From JAITMY01 sp031553765 (lineage in GTDB: Bacteria > Bacteroidota > Bacteroidia > Bacteroidales > UBA932), in assembly GCA_031553765.1 (NCBI GenBank), contig JAVBKY010000004.1, positions 62,001 through 126,000 of the forward strand: 64,000 nt of DNA. The letters run 5' to 3'. This document shows positions 44,905-54,300 of this stretch, one piece after another. A program made the position numbers and the translations under genes. A model generated the notes under the pieces. It ran no database searches. It worked only from the letters and a program-made list of their open reading frames with translations, and was not told the DNA's origin. Position 1 is the stretch's first letter. The number at the start of each line of letters is the position of its first letter.

Positions 44905-46293
44905 TTAATTAATACCTGCCTTTCTCTTCATCTTGCTCATGGCTTGCTGTGATGTGCCTAGCGCTGTGGCAAGGGCGGTATCGCTTGCCACATTATAGCG
45001 CTCGTACAGCAACTCTATGAGCTTAGTATTGGGAATGAATATAGGGTTACTGCCTAACAGCTTTTGTACTTTTTCGCCTGTAGCTACAAAATACCTACAC
45101 ACCTCAACAGCATAGCGCATAGTAGCCTCGGTAATAGTAGCGCTTTCCTGCTCTTTGGCAGCATAAAGCGCAGCACTTACTAGCAAAGCAAACCTGTGTA
45201 CTGTAACATCTACCTTGGCGTAAAGCGTAGAGAGAAAGCTATCGTCCGCATCATTGCTTTTCTTTGCCATTTCGGAGTAGAATGTTTTAAAAACCTTCAT
45301 TGCCTCTTTATCGGCTGTAAATTCCATATTTGAGGAGCTGCTTAGCTGTAGAATAAAATCCTCATACTCCTTCAACAGCGGTTGAGGCAAGGTAGTATCT
45401 ACATACTTTGTAGCCTTGGTGAAGTTGTCGGGGAAGTAGTAGCACAGCCGGGCAGCAAATCCATTTTCAACAAGATTTAGCCGCGTAATTCTACCCGCTA
45501 GCACTTCGGGTTGAATTGTGCCCACCACGCCCAAAAATGGGCTATCAATAAGCAAAGGCTGCTCGGTTTTCCGATTTATCACTATCCTCTTATTGCTATA
45601 AATAGAGAGCAATTGTCCAACCTCTCCGCTTTTGCTATATCGCCCAAAGTCGTCTAACCATCCAACCAGCTCATCACGGTAGAGCGTTAGCCCTTCGGGA
45701 TTGTTGTATAGCGCTAGATAGAGCCCCTCGGGGGTAGAATCGCTAATAAGTATCTGCTTGACTTTTGAGAATCCTCTATCTCCCTTTTTCGTTTCAGCAT
45801 CTTGCGCTTGCGCCTCACTTTTGATTGAGCGTATAAAAACTTCCTCATCCAACTTTTCCAAGGGGGCAAACGCAATGCTTAGCGGCTCTGATTTTCCGGC
45901 TCCACTAGGAGCTACAATCACATTCCACAGCTGCGGAAAGTTGCTGTACTTGTTTTTCCACAACGCCTTCTTTCGTAAAGCCGCCCCTATTGCGCCAATC
46001 ACAGAGGCAGCAAATACATCTACAGGCACGCTATACACCTTTGCTCCCTGTACGCACAACTCCCTTGCCGCTTTTGGCAAACCCCAAACAGGAAATGGGC
46101 ATATAACATTTGGGTCATACGTATTTAAATCTATACGCTCAACTTCAACTTTGGGCTGTGAAACTAAGGGTATTGTTCTAGGTCGCCCACGCTTACGCTT
46201 GGGAGGCACCTCCTCCCCCTCCTGCACCACAACCTCCTCACTCGGACTTTCCACGCTCTCCAATTCGAGAGCATCCTCTTTAATCTCTTGCAT
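44905..46293 (-). CDS. DUF3987 P-loop protein
   Basis: A 462-residue protein with Walker A APSGAGKSEP near residue 129 and the family stretch FPVWGLPKAARELCVQGAK before it. LYRDELVGWLDDFGRYSKSG is the conserved Walker B-side segment. The N-terminus has a basic PPKRKRGRPRTIP AT-hook-like run. The family belongs to mobile-element replication modules and resembles helicase loaders or primase-helicases. The ATG at 46293 overlaps the end of the HTH gene by 14 nt, so translation is coupled. Confidence 0.82.
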   Translation of the reverse strand: MQEIKEDALELESVESPSEEVVVQEGEEVPPKRKRGRPRTIPLVSQPKVEVERIDLNTYDPNVICPFPVWGLPKAARELCVQGAKVYSVPVDVFAASVIGAIGAALRKKALWKNKYSNFPQLWNVIVAPSGAGKSEPLSIAFAPLEKLDEEVFIRSIKSEAQAQDAETKKGDRGFSKVKQILISDSTPEGLYLALYNNPEGLTLYRDELVGWLDDFGRYSKSGEVGQLLSIYSNKRIVINRKTEQPLLIDSPFLGVVGTIQPEVLAGRITRLNLVENGFAARLCYYFPDNFTKATKYVDTTLPQPLLKEYEDFILQLSSSSNMEFTADKEAMKVFKTFYSEMAKKSNDADDSFLSTLYAKVDVTVHRFALLVSAALYAAKEQESATITEATMRYAVEVCRYFVATGEKVQKLLGSNPIFIPNTKLIELLYERYNVASDTALATALGTSQQAMSKMKRKAGIN

Positions 46294-46603
46294 ACTGCAC
46301 CTCCGGTTTTAAAAGTTCTTTAATTTCGCTATAACGGTATCGGACTTTTCCACCAATACGTATAGGCTTTAAATAGCTGGATTTGTCCCACCTCCATAAG
46401 GTGCTTTTATCCACGCTTAGCATTTCGCTCACTTGCTGTACGGATAACAATCGCTCTGCCTTATCTGCAATCACCTCTTCCTCCAACTGCTTTTTGGTAT
46501 CGGATATTACATAACAAACAAAGTTCTTTAACTCCGCAGCGCTCATTGAAACGGTAACATTTGTACCGTTGTCAATTAAGTCTTGATAGATGCTTTTTCT
46601 CAT
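46280..46603 (-). CDS. Excisionase-type helix-turn-helix protein
   Basis: A 107-residue DNA-binding protein. The C-terminal half, LLSVQQVSEMLSVDKSTLWRW and YLKPIRIGGKVRYRYSEIKEL, is a MerR/excisionase-like winged helix. Proteins of this type in Bacteroidota elements act as excisionase or regulator of the replication genes. It starts the HTH-DUF3987-VirE block. Confidence 0.85.
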   Translation of the reverse strand: MRKSIYQDLIDNGTNVTVSMSAAELKNFVCYVISDTKKQLEEEVIADKAERLLSVQQVSEMLSVDKSTLWRWDKSSYLKPIRIGGKVRYRYSEIKELLKPEVQYARD

Positions 46604-46667
46604 CTTTCGTCAAAAAATTAATAAATAAAAAATGTAATTAGAAAAAGTTGCAACTAGTTTCATGGCG

Positions 46668-46675
46668 CAAACATA
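46668..46675 (-). promoter_or_regulatory. Promoter -7 box for HTH-DUF3987-VirE block
   Basis: Reads TATGTTTG on the minus strand (TAnnTTTG), 65 nt upstream of the HTH start. Confidence 0.55.
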
Positions 46676-46763
46676 CAACACGTTGACTGTCAGAGTATAA
46701 AGTATTATTAGTATTATTAAATCAACTGATAATCAACGAGATAATTTTGATATAATAGCAAAC

Positions 46764-46796
46764 GAGCCGCACGGTTTGTCCGTACGGCTCGTTCTA
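46764..46796 (-). terminator. Hairpin terminator after integrase unit
   Basis: aacgagccgcacgg pairs with ccgtacggctcgtt around loop tttgt. It lies just downstream of the unknown gene that follows the integrase. Confidence 0.65.
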
Positions 46797-46815
46797 ATGC
46801 CAAAATCGCAGTATA

Positions 46816-47820
46816 TTATTTATATTTTTCTACTATTGCTTTAAGCTGCGAGTAATGTGTACTATGCGATTGGTTAAATACTCCGCTTGATAGTCTAAGG
46901 CCAAAATACTGTTCCACCCATTCTATTATTCTTATCCTATCCGTAAAATCACATCCCAACAATTCTAACAAGTTCACGAGTGCCCCATTAGCTATGCCAT
47001 TGCCTTTTGGCGCACGCGCTATCCACTCCAACTTATTTTTGGGAGTATCTGAGGTTAAAAAATCAATAAAATCCTCATCATTGCCTCTGATATACTTTGC
47101 CCTAACCAATTCTGCAAAAAGCTTCTTAGCATTACCAAAGGGCATTGGCAATGTCATGTTCACCCCCTGTAAAGTAGAGGATGCTCTTCGGTGTTCCTGA
47201 TTCACGTATTCATCATAGGTAAGTTGGTGAAGAGGCAACCCCAACGAAATGTAACTATTGAGAATACGCTCCAACTCTGTTTTCCCTTTCAATTCTAGAT
47301 TACCTGTTATGTTATCCCTTTTTAACCGACTTTGGGAGTTAAAACTCCACCACAGCTGCTCAATATCCCCCCCTTTTTCACCAAAACCGTTATTCACTAT
47401 TTGCTCATCGACAGTACAATAAACACCACTTGAGGTGGGGCGTATAGTCTTCCATTTGGATTTCCAAATATCCTCTTTTGAAATATTCAAGTTTTCATCA
47501 TAATGTATATTTTCCTTTTCGTATTGTTCATCCTCCGCTTTAACGTAACGCCCATTTCTATTAATCTCCGCTTTCCATATAAACTTCCGACTTTCGCTTT
47601 CAAAAAACACACGCCAACCTTTATAGGGTTCTAAGTAGAGAGAAAAAATTGCATAGAATAAATTATGAATTTCGGGGTCAAGGTTTGCTTTGCTCTCATC
47701 CTTTATTCTCACATATAAAATCTCTCCCAGCCCTCTAAATAGGCTATACTTGTCATCTACCATGCTCTCGGGGTTTAGAAGATACTTCTTTACCTCCTTA
47801 ATATTTTCCTCTATTGTCAT
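46816..47820 (-). CDS. Unknown protein cotranscribed with integrase
   Basis: A 334-residue soluble protein I do not recognise. It is charged and mixed alpha/beta with YEKENIHYDENLNISKED and SSGVYCTVDEQIVNNGFG. The C-terminal part has ERILNSYISLGLPLHQLTYDEY and a helical end. It starts 4 nt after the integrase stop, so it is in the integrase operon and may affect excision or cargo. Confidence 0.6.
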   Translation of the reverse strand: MTIEENIKEVKKYLLNPESMVDDKYSLFRGLGEILYVRIKDESKANLDPEIHNLFYAIFSLYLEPYKGWRVFFESESRKFIWKAEINRNGRYVKAEDEQYEKENIHYDENLNISKEDIWKSKWKTIRPTSSGVYCTVDEQIVNNGFGEKGGDIEQLWWSFNSQSRLKRDNITGNLELKGKTELERILNSYISLGLPLHQLTYDEYVNQEHRRASSTLQGVNMTLPMPFGNAKKLFAELVRAKYIRGNDEDFIDFLTSDTPKNKLEWIARAPKGNGIANGALVNLLELLGCDFTDRIRIIEWVEQYFGLRLSSGVFNQSHSTHYSQLKAIVEKYK

Positions 47821-47824
47821 TTTT

Positions 47825-49165
47825 CTATCCCTCCAATATTTTTACTAAGTCAACCTTCATATCTTCATCAATATCTCTATATCGAGCAAAAGCTTTGCTT
47901 CCCTCCTTATGCCCACTTACTTTACTAACCAAATTGGGGTCTTTAACTTTTTTATAAATATTACCCACAAAATACCTTCTTGCCATGTGAGAACTAACAA
48001 CCTCATTTAGCGGTTTCACAACTCCCTCTCGGGTTAGTGGGTTTAGTACCACCACCGGACGAGTTAGCCCCGCCAATTTAAAGGCTTCCTTTATAGCAAT
48101 ATTATACTTCTGTTGTGAAATATAGGGCAACAACCCTTCACTCCCACAATCCGCATATTTAGCAAGTATTTCCTTCGCCATAGCGATAAGGGGAACACGT
48201 ACCGTTACAGGTCGCCCCTCTTTCGTTTTTCGTGCAATATACTCAACTCCCCCATTAATTATATTATCCTTTGTGAAATTATATAAGTCTTGCACACGGC
48301 ATCCAATCGTACATTGAAAAACAAATATATCTCGCTGTATAGCTAGCTGAGGTCTATGTGAAAAATCCGCTTTATAAAGCGTTTGCAATTCCTCAACTGA
48401 AAAGTAACAGGGTGTTCCGTAAACATTCTCTTCAATCGAATAAGTCTTAAAGGGAGCATTATTTGTTTTACCCATTTTTTCCGCCCAATGAAAAAAGGTT
48501 CTCACCTTCGATAAAATATCGTTAATCGTATTCTTTGACCTAGGCGCAGGAGTACGCGTTTCCGGAACTTCATCGTAAATATGTTTATACAAATCCTTCT
48601 TGCATAAGTTGTGCTCTTCCTTCAAAAACTGCTCGAAGTCTAAGAGTGTCTCGGTTGTTACATTGTCGAGCGTTATAGAATACTTTGAATTACTAGTAGC
48701 CTTCATAAACAACTCGTAGCGCTGCAACATTCGCTTCACTACACGATAGTTATTTTTGCGCACCTCGGAGAGTTTTTGCTTATCCAAGAATGTATCAAAC
48801 AACTCAAAAAAGGGCTGTACAGTTGTTTTGGGTTGGTACTTTTCGGGGAAATGGTAGCGGTCAATAAGGCTTGTTAACCACTCTTTACTAACAGCATCCT
48901 TGCTTTCATGTGTAAACTGCTCTACCACGGTATTACACAATGTATCTAAGTCTTTCTGTAGTTTGCTAAGTTCCTTTTGCTCGGGTGTCTGTAAGCGAGG
49001 GATAATCACCCTACCCTCCTTTTCATTCCAACGTTCAGGAGCAATAAACAGGTTGCTCTTCGCTCTAAAAACGAGCCCTCTTCCACCAACAAAGCGTAAG
49101 AGTATTTCAACCTTTCCGGTTTGCTTATCCTTCTTTGAGGAAAGCGATAGCGTAATTGAAGCCAT
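47825..49165 (-). CDS. Tyrosine-type site-specific integrase
   Basis: A 446-residue phage-type recombinase of the Bacteroidota mobile-element type. An N-terminal arm-binding part (SITLSLSSKKDKQTGKVEI) and a SAM-like core-binding domain (FFELFDTFLDKQKLSEVRKN) precede the catalytic domain. Catalytic residues are Arg in FQCTIGCRVQDLYNF, His-x-x-Arg in SSHMARRYFVG, and His and Tyr in VSGHKEGSKAFARYRD. The ATG at 49165 is used because the promoter box at 49186-49193 lies inside the longer frame. It is oriented away from the nearby right att repeat and likely integrates into tRNA-Leu. Confidence 0.92.
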   Translation of the reverse strand: MASITLSLSSKKDKQTGKVEILLRFVGGRGLVFRAKSNLFIAPERWNEKEGRVIIPRLQTPEQKELSKLQKDLDTLCNTVVEQFTHESKDAVSKEWLTSLIDRYHFPEKYQPKTTVQPFFELFDTFLDKQKLSEVRKNNYRVVKRMLQRYELFMKATSNSKYSITLDNVTTETLLDFEQFLKEEHNLCKKDLYKHIYDEVPETRTPAPRSKNTINDILSKVRTFFHWAEKMGKTNNAPFKTYSIEENVYGTPCYFSVEELQTLYKADFSHRPQLAIQRDIFVFQCTIGCRVQDLYNFTKDNIINGGVEYIARKTKEGRPVTVRVPLIAMAKEILAKYADCGSEGLLPYISQQKYNIAIKEAFKLAGLTRPVVVLNPLTREGVVKPLNEVVSSHMARRYFVGNIYKKVKDPNLVSKVSGHKEGSKAFARYRDIDEDMKVDLVKILEG

Positions 49166-49185
49166 AGGTGCAAAATTGTTTACTG

Positions 49186-49230
49186 CAAATATAGCTACAA
49201 CCGTTGACAAAAGTTCTTATTTTTGTCAAC
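49186..49230 (-). promoter_or_regulatory. Integrase promoter with inverted GTTGACAAAA repeats
   Basis: TATATTTG on the minus strand at 49186-49193. Just upstream, gttgacaaaa (49203-49212) and ttttgtcaac (49221-49230) form an inverted repeat. Protein bound there could repress the promoter and also act in recombination. Confidence 0.5.
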
Positions 49231-49370
49231 ATAAATTCAACATTGTGCAATTTGATAAAATTTCATGCAACAAAAATTAATTTTATAAATCATTGTATAT
49301 TAAAGTATTTATGCGTAATTTTGAGGCGTAATCAACTTTTAAAGCATCTATCAATATTGCATACCTCAAA

Positions 49371-49387
49371 CCCGGCTCCGGGTACAA
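49371..49387 (+). repeat. attR: right att repeat
   Basis: cccggctccgggtacaa, a detached copy of the tRNA-Leu 3' end, identical to 33444-33460. Confidence 0.88.
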
Positions 49388-49428
49388 GAAACGCCTGTTA
49401 ATCTATTGATTTACGGGCGTTTCGCTTT
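49388..49428 (+). terminator. Displaced original terminator of tRNA-Leu
   Basis: gaaacgcc (49388-49395) pairs with ggcgtttc (49416-49423) with inner pairing, then gctttt. It directly follows the right att repeat and was presumably the tRNA terminator before integration. Confidence 0.65.
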
Positions 49429-49569
49429 TGTCGGGGCGCAAATAGGGTGCAAATTTTAACCAAATAAAGGAATTTTATCACTCCTCCTCTTTACCAAGTA
49501 TAATGAACAGCACGGAGGTAAACAAACTTTTTTATTCGGGAAGTATTTTGGATTTCGAGAATTCCGTAC

Positions 49570-49690
49570 TACATTTGCAACAGTATTACACTTAGCCTCA
49601 TTAGCAACGTCTGCAACAAACGGTGGCAGTTTTCTAATAGGGTTAAGTTTTTCCAACCTCAGCGGAATTGGACCGCTGTTTGGAATTTTT
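49570..49690 (+). ncRNA. Possible small RNA with hairpin end
   Basis: TACATTTG at 49570-49577 fits a promoter box. About 100 nt on is a hairpin, ttccaa-cagcgg...ccgctg-ttggaa (49651-49685), followed by a T-run. No gene fits in between. The rest of 49430-50000 also lacks a gene. Confidence 0.3.
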
Positions 49691-49826
49691 CAAGTCCTTG
49701 TTCTTTATTTCCGTTTCCAATCAAATTGGTCGATTGAACTGAAATAGTCCAAGGCATTTTAAGCCCTTGATTTATTCCTGCCTGCAATGTAATTGGGCCA
49801 TTGGGTTCGAATAAATTCAAGGCATT

Positions 49827-49862
49827 TTCCAACGTCAGCAGAATTGGACTGCTGTTTGGGAA
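49827..49862 (+). repeat. Second copy of the 35-nt hairpin
   Basis: ttccaa-cagcag-aattgga-ctgctg-ttgggaa, the same layout and identical loop aattgga as 49651-49685. One stem pair is changed on both sides. Confidence 0.5.
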
Positions 49863-49868
49863 TCTTTA

Positions 49869-49926
49869 ACTCCTCGATGGTGGCCAAACTTTGTGTTGGA
49901 TTAGAACTACCATTGAGGAGTTTTTT
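49869..49926 (+). terminator. Terminator-like hairpin
   Basis: aactcctcgatggt (49868-49881) pairs with accattgaggagtt with one mismatch, then a T-run (ttttttatt). No gene ends just before it, so it may close an RNA from the repeat region. Confidence 0.5.
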
Positions 49927-50009
49927 ATTCTGCACATGCTATTATTCCAACCTCTCCCCTTGTTCAAAACTAAGATTTCAACATTGAAAAATTTAACGCT
50001 AATCTTGGC

Positions 50010-50017
50010 TATGTTTG
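50010..50017 (+). promoter_or_regulatory. Promoter -7 box for the 149-aa gene
   Basis: TATGTTTG matches TAnnTTTG, 24 nt before the ATG at 50041. Confidence 0.5.
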
Positions 50018-50040
50018 TAGCGAACTAAAAACACAACATT

Positions 50041-50490
50041 ATGTTAGATAGCACGCTTTTGGCAATTGGTCAATTTGGAATGGACAACCCAGACTTAATG
50101 GAGTTTATGGATAAAATAGGTGGCAGCGATGAAGTGTACTACAACATTGCCCACCTTCTTGACAACAGCTATCCTGAGTGGCGATATGCCAAGGGAATTG
50201 GTCACTCCGCTTTAGACTTTTTTGATATTGTATATGGCAAATTTGAGTGCGAAGGATTAGATGAAGAGGGTGACGAAAGGAAAATGGCGGTGCTAACAAA
50301 AATAGTTATTGATGCCTATAATCCTTACCAAGAAAAGGCTCGGCATGATTTTGAGATAGAACTTGCCATACATTTTGACCCGTGTATTGACGATAGCCTG
50401 CCTGAAGAAGAGTACGACAGGCTATACGATATGGAGTGGGAAGAGTATCTTAAGGAGGAGTTGGAGGCATTGGTTATTCCGAAAATGTAA
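50041..50490 (+). CDS. Unknown acidic protein
   Basis: A 149-residue, strongly acidic protein (DDSLPEEEYDRLYDMEWEEYL near the C-terminus) without a signal peptide or membrane segment. No family is recognised. Coding is supported by the promoter box, an ATG directly after an A-rich leader, and sensible composition. It could be a DNA mimic or an immunity protein given its charge and its place between two defence loci, but that is only a guess. Confidence 0.65.
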   Translation: MLDSTLLAIGQFGMDNPDLMEFMDKIGGSDEVYYNIAHLLDNSYPEWRYAKGIGHSALDFFDIVYGKFECEGLDEEGDERKMAVLTKIVIDAYNPYQEKARHDFEIELAIHFDPCIDDSLPEEEYDRLYDMEWEEYLKEELEALVIPKM

Positions 50491-50639
50491 CCAACGATTG
50501 TAAAGATAACTTTATATCGGACATTTATCCGATATAATCGACATTCTCCAGGACTTTCACTTCGCGAACATTATTTTGACGTTATAATCCAATAAATTCT
50601 CCACACTAACAGCACTGCAATAACTTAGGCAATATCTAT

Positions 50640-51235
50640 TTCTAAGCAAACACATATTCAACCTGATTAGCTCTACCTCTTACTTTAATCAACCATCTAA
50701 TTGTCAATTCGTTAATTACGTCCTTACTATTCTTTCAGCACATTGAACACATGATGTGTATTTCGCCTTTCTCTTTCACATATTGTACAGCCTTTGTGAC
50801 CTTGAATTGAGTCCCAACTTTACCAATTGCTCCTCTGTAAGATTATCCTAAAAACGCAACCAAAATTCACCATCTCGCTCAACCAATTCAGGTTTTTCGG
50901 AAACCCTACCTCTATACAAGTTTCTACAATTTTTATCATTCCATATTCTCAAGCATCAAGCCCCCTTAAAACAAACATCGGCAATAATAAGATCATGGGG
51001 CTTTGAAGAGTGAGGCTGTTTTAAGTGATTCCAAATTGATTTTCCTCCAGTAACTCTTCATCATTCAAATTACTGATTTGATCATTACAAAAACAAACTT
51101 GAACAAGTGAGTTCATAAATCCCCTGAATCAATACATTTTGCTTGCACCTCTATTACATTCCTCCGCAGTGCAATTAAATTACCTCTTCCACCTCTTGAA
51201 AGCATAAAAATGGGAATCAGACATTTGGGATGGCT
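50640..51235 (-). pseudogene. Decayed AlbA/RecG-like ATP-binding regulator gene
   Basis: The minus strand holds fragments in changing frames that spell the C-terminal half of the divergent-AAA (AlbA_2/RecG-like) family: MIKIVETCIEVGFPK, PELVERDGEFWLRF, NLTEEQLVKLGLNSR, AVQYVKEKGEI and NELTIRWLIK. Each is broken by stops or shifts. The order along the strand is as in intact relatives. Nothing else is seen in 50491-51240. Confidence 0.65.
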
Positions 51236-51247
51236 GTGAATTCTTGT

Positions 51248-51255
51248 TAAATTTG
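51248..51255 (+). promoter_or_regulatory. Promoter -7 box for Druantia-like operon
   Basis: TAAATTTG matches TAnnTTTG, 70 nt before the GTG start of the druH-like gene. Confidence 0.5.
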
Positions 51256-51324
51256 GAGAGTCAATTCATTTGAAGATACAATTGAAAATAATATAACTTG
51301 TTCAAATAGCTCTAAACTTACATT

Positions 51325-54300
51325 GTGAAAGAATCTAGCCTAATCAAAAACATAAGATATATACTTGTACACCGATATTTATCGGGTGAGGTTCCTGTAT
51401 GGCATGTAGATGATATGCTTGCAGAAATGGCTGCCATTATATTGCCTTTTATTGATAATATATCCCCTTCGGAAGAGGAGGCTATTATTAAAATGCAGGG
51501 TGGAACTTTACATAATATCAACAAGGAACTCTCTACATTTCTACGGAAAACAAAAAACAAAAATCTACTTGAATATTTATATCCTTCATTAGTGTCATAC
51601 CTAAAGGGAGAGTGGGCTCAGATGCTATCAATGGATAATAGAATCAAATTGGTTAAAGATATTTCTCTAGTGCAACAGGTAGAAACAGATGGTTACATTG
51701 CTTTAAAATATAATGAGAAAGTTTATGAGGCAATTGAAAAACAAGGTACTGAAGAGCTGAATATTTCTTATGGAAATAAAGTATATGAGGTCGTAGTTTC
51801 GAATGACGAATTTTCTGCATTTAAAGAGTCAAAGTCACATGCCGAAAAGAAAAAATCCATAAGTACACATAATGTAGAAAAGAGCGAAGAAGAAAACACT
51901 CTTGATACATTTTGGGTAAAGAATAAACTACCATTAACATTAAAAACAGGAGAATATTTTTGGAACTACAAAATACCTCAATCTACTTATGACGAAATTA
52001 AGGGTAAATTACAAGGTTTAAATTTCAAAGAAAACCGCAACCGTATCAAGCCGTATGCTTCCCATATCGCACTATTTCTTGCGGAATGGTACAAACGAGA
52101 GTACAATGGACATGAAGGAGGCAATGGGTTAGTGCAAATTGGGTTAGAACCTACAGATTCTCAACGAGTATGGGGAAATGCTAATTTGCCAGAGAACTAT
52201 TTGTATAATTCAGGGCAAAAAGAATGGTTATTTTCCATGTATGTGTTTGGCGGTTTTCCTCTCAAGTACATCTGTGACGGAAATCGTTTTAATAATTTAT
52301 TTCGTGAAATATGGAGTATTCAGCAAGAAGATACCATTGATGAATCCACCATTAATAAAATATCAAAATCGTTCGACGGCAATAATAGTGTTTACAAACA
52401 ATCCTTGGAAAATGGCAGTTTTCGAAATTTTATTAAAGAAATTGTAAATAGCGACTTCCCCATTGCAGAGGAAGATATGTCAACAGAATTATTTATTTCT
52501 ATCAAGCAGCTTCTCGAACAAGGGAAAAAACAATTTTACGATAAGTTTTTTTCCGACGAATGGTTCTTTTATACCTCTGCCGAAGATGAAGAGTGTGATT
52601 GTGAATTTAGGCTCAAAATTGGTCACAAAAAAGACCGGTGCTACATTTCATGCGAATGTTTAAGACATTGGAGTATTGCGGACTGGGATTCCAAAAAGAA
52701 TTTTATTTTAGGGCTACAATTGGAAGATGGAACAAAATCTCGCAGTACTATACGATTTAGCAAGGCAGGTGGACCCGGAACGGCATTTGTGGGATGGAGT
52801 AATTCTTGCTATTTATCAATTGATATTCCGTTGAATATTTTAGGCAAGATAGATGTGATGATGTATGAAATTGAAGACACTGGTCGAGAATCAGGCGTTT
52901 TAATTACATCTTTCTCTTCAAAAGAATATTACCATCTATTTTCTACAGGGAGGCCATACGAATGGAGCACCCTTACTGATAGCACTGCACAGTCTGCCTT
53001 GCTATATTCCCCAATAAAACATTCAATTAAGGATGCCAAAATTGAAGTATACTGCAAAAATGCTGGTGATAATATTTGGAATTGGACATATTTATATGAG
53101 AATCTCATTTTAACTAACATAGACGCCAATGAAGATATATCTATCCGTATTAAAAAAGGTTGTCTTGGTGTGGAATTCAATTACATTGAAAATACAATTC
53201 TTTATAATGCCAACAAAGAAATTAAATATGTCACAGTTAATGAAGACGGCGAAAAGTACGAAGAGTCATTGCATTTGTTATTAGGCTATGCAGGTATTAA
53301 AAGGGTAGTATTGTATCCTTTCGAAGAGGGCAAAACTGAAGTTACATACAAACCAAAAGACAAAGATATTAGCATAAAATTCAAACAGGGTAATTTCAAT
53401 TTCCAAGATTTTACCGAGAAGAATCAGCCTCATGTTGGCAAAGTAAAGTTGCGTGTTAGTAACAATAATCATATCAAAGAGTTGAACTGCTTTTATATGC
53501 CGGAAAAGTTTATTAAACGAGACCTTAAAAACAAGCAAATCATTTCTAACATAGAAATATCGGTACCAAATGCAGATGATGAATTTATACCCATTTTGCC
53601 AAATGACAGTAAAAGGTATGTGTATAATGATATAGATTATAGAGACAGTGAAGATACTATTCCTATGAGAATAGGTTCCGAAGGGGAATATGCGGTGATT
53701 GATGTGTACAGAGCCCGAGAATGCAAGGAACTATATTTGCAGAATAATAGAATCAAGATATATGACAATGCCGATGAAATTGTAGAAGTTCCGTATATTC
53801 TTTGCGACAAACTTGATATAAGAACCATTGATAAAGATGGCGTTCGAAGAGATAAAGCTGAGAAAGAACTTTGGTTTGAACATAATTTTAATCGCGCATT
53901 GAATAATTTGCATAATGAAACAATAACCGATGACAAAATTGATGTAAAATTTTACTTGTATGCCAACAGAGACATTAAAAACAAGGGAAAAGGCTATGTA
54001 AATCTTGGTAAAACGGGGATAGACCAATACAAATTTTATTATTGGAATATGTCTTCTGACAGAGAGCCTATTCTTTTGGAAACTAAATATGATTCCAGCA
54101 CAGAAGAATTTGTTATCCCAACAGATAATTTGGCAAAGGGTGGTATTATTTTTCAAAGTTTAAAAGATGTGGTTCCACGTCATTATCTAAAACCTATATA
54201 TCCGGATGATCAAGTCGAGCGAACAGGTAGATATGCAGATATGAAAACTTTGATTGCCTGTTTAGAAATTGCATGCGAGCATAAGGTGTATTTCAGTCAA

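Larger units (their letters stand above)
33444..49387. mobile_element. 15.9-kb integrative element in tRNA-Leu carrying a defence operon
   Basis: Bounded by the perfect 17-bp repeat of the tRNA 3' end. A tyrosine integrase reads inward from the right end, starting 206 bp from the right repeat. All genes are on the minus strand in three blocks: integrase plus unknown protein; HTH, DUF3987 and VirE-N/PriCT-2; and a six-gene methylase/helicase operon. No relaxase, coupling protein or conjugation genes are present. It is thus a non-conjugative integrative element, possibly mobilised in trans or a satellite-like genomic island. Confidence 0.87.

Noticed and set aside
49456..49656. 66-codon minus-strand frame right of the element
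   Set aside because: It crosses a promoter-like box and the hairpin repeat, has no recognised features, and would need a weak start.
49651..49862. Hairpin pair as a CRISPR array
   Set aside because: Only two imperfect copies about 176 bp apart, each self-complementary, with no cas genes; the spacing does not fit an array.
49651..49862. Hairpin pair as integron attC sites
   Set aside because: The ends ttccaac and tttgg do not match the RYYYAAC/GTTRRRY cores, unlike the site at 22991-23128.
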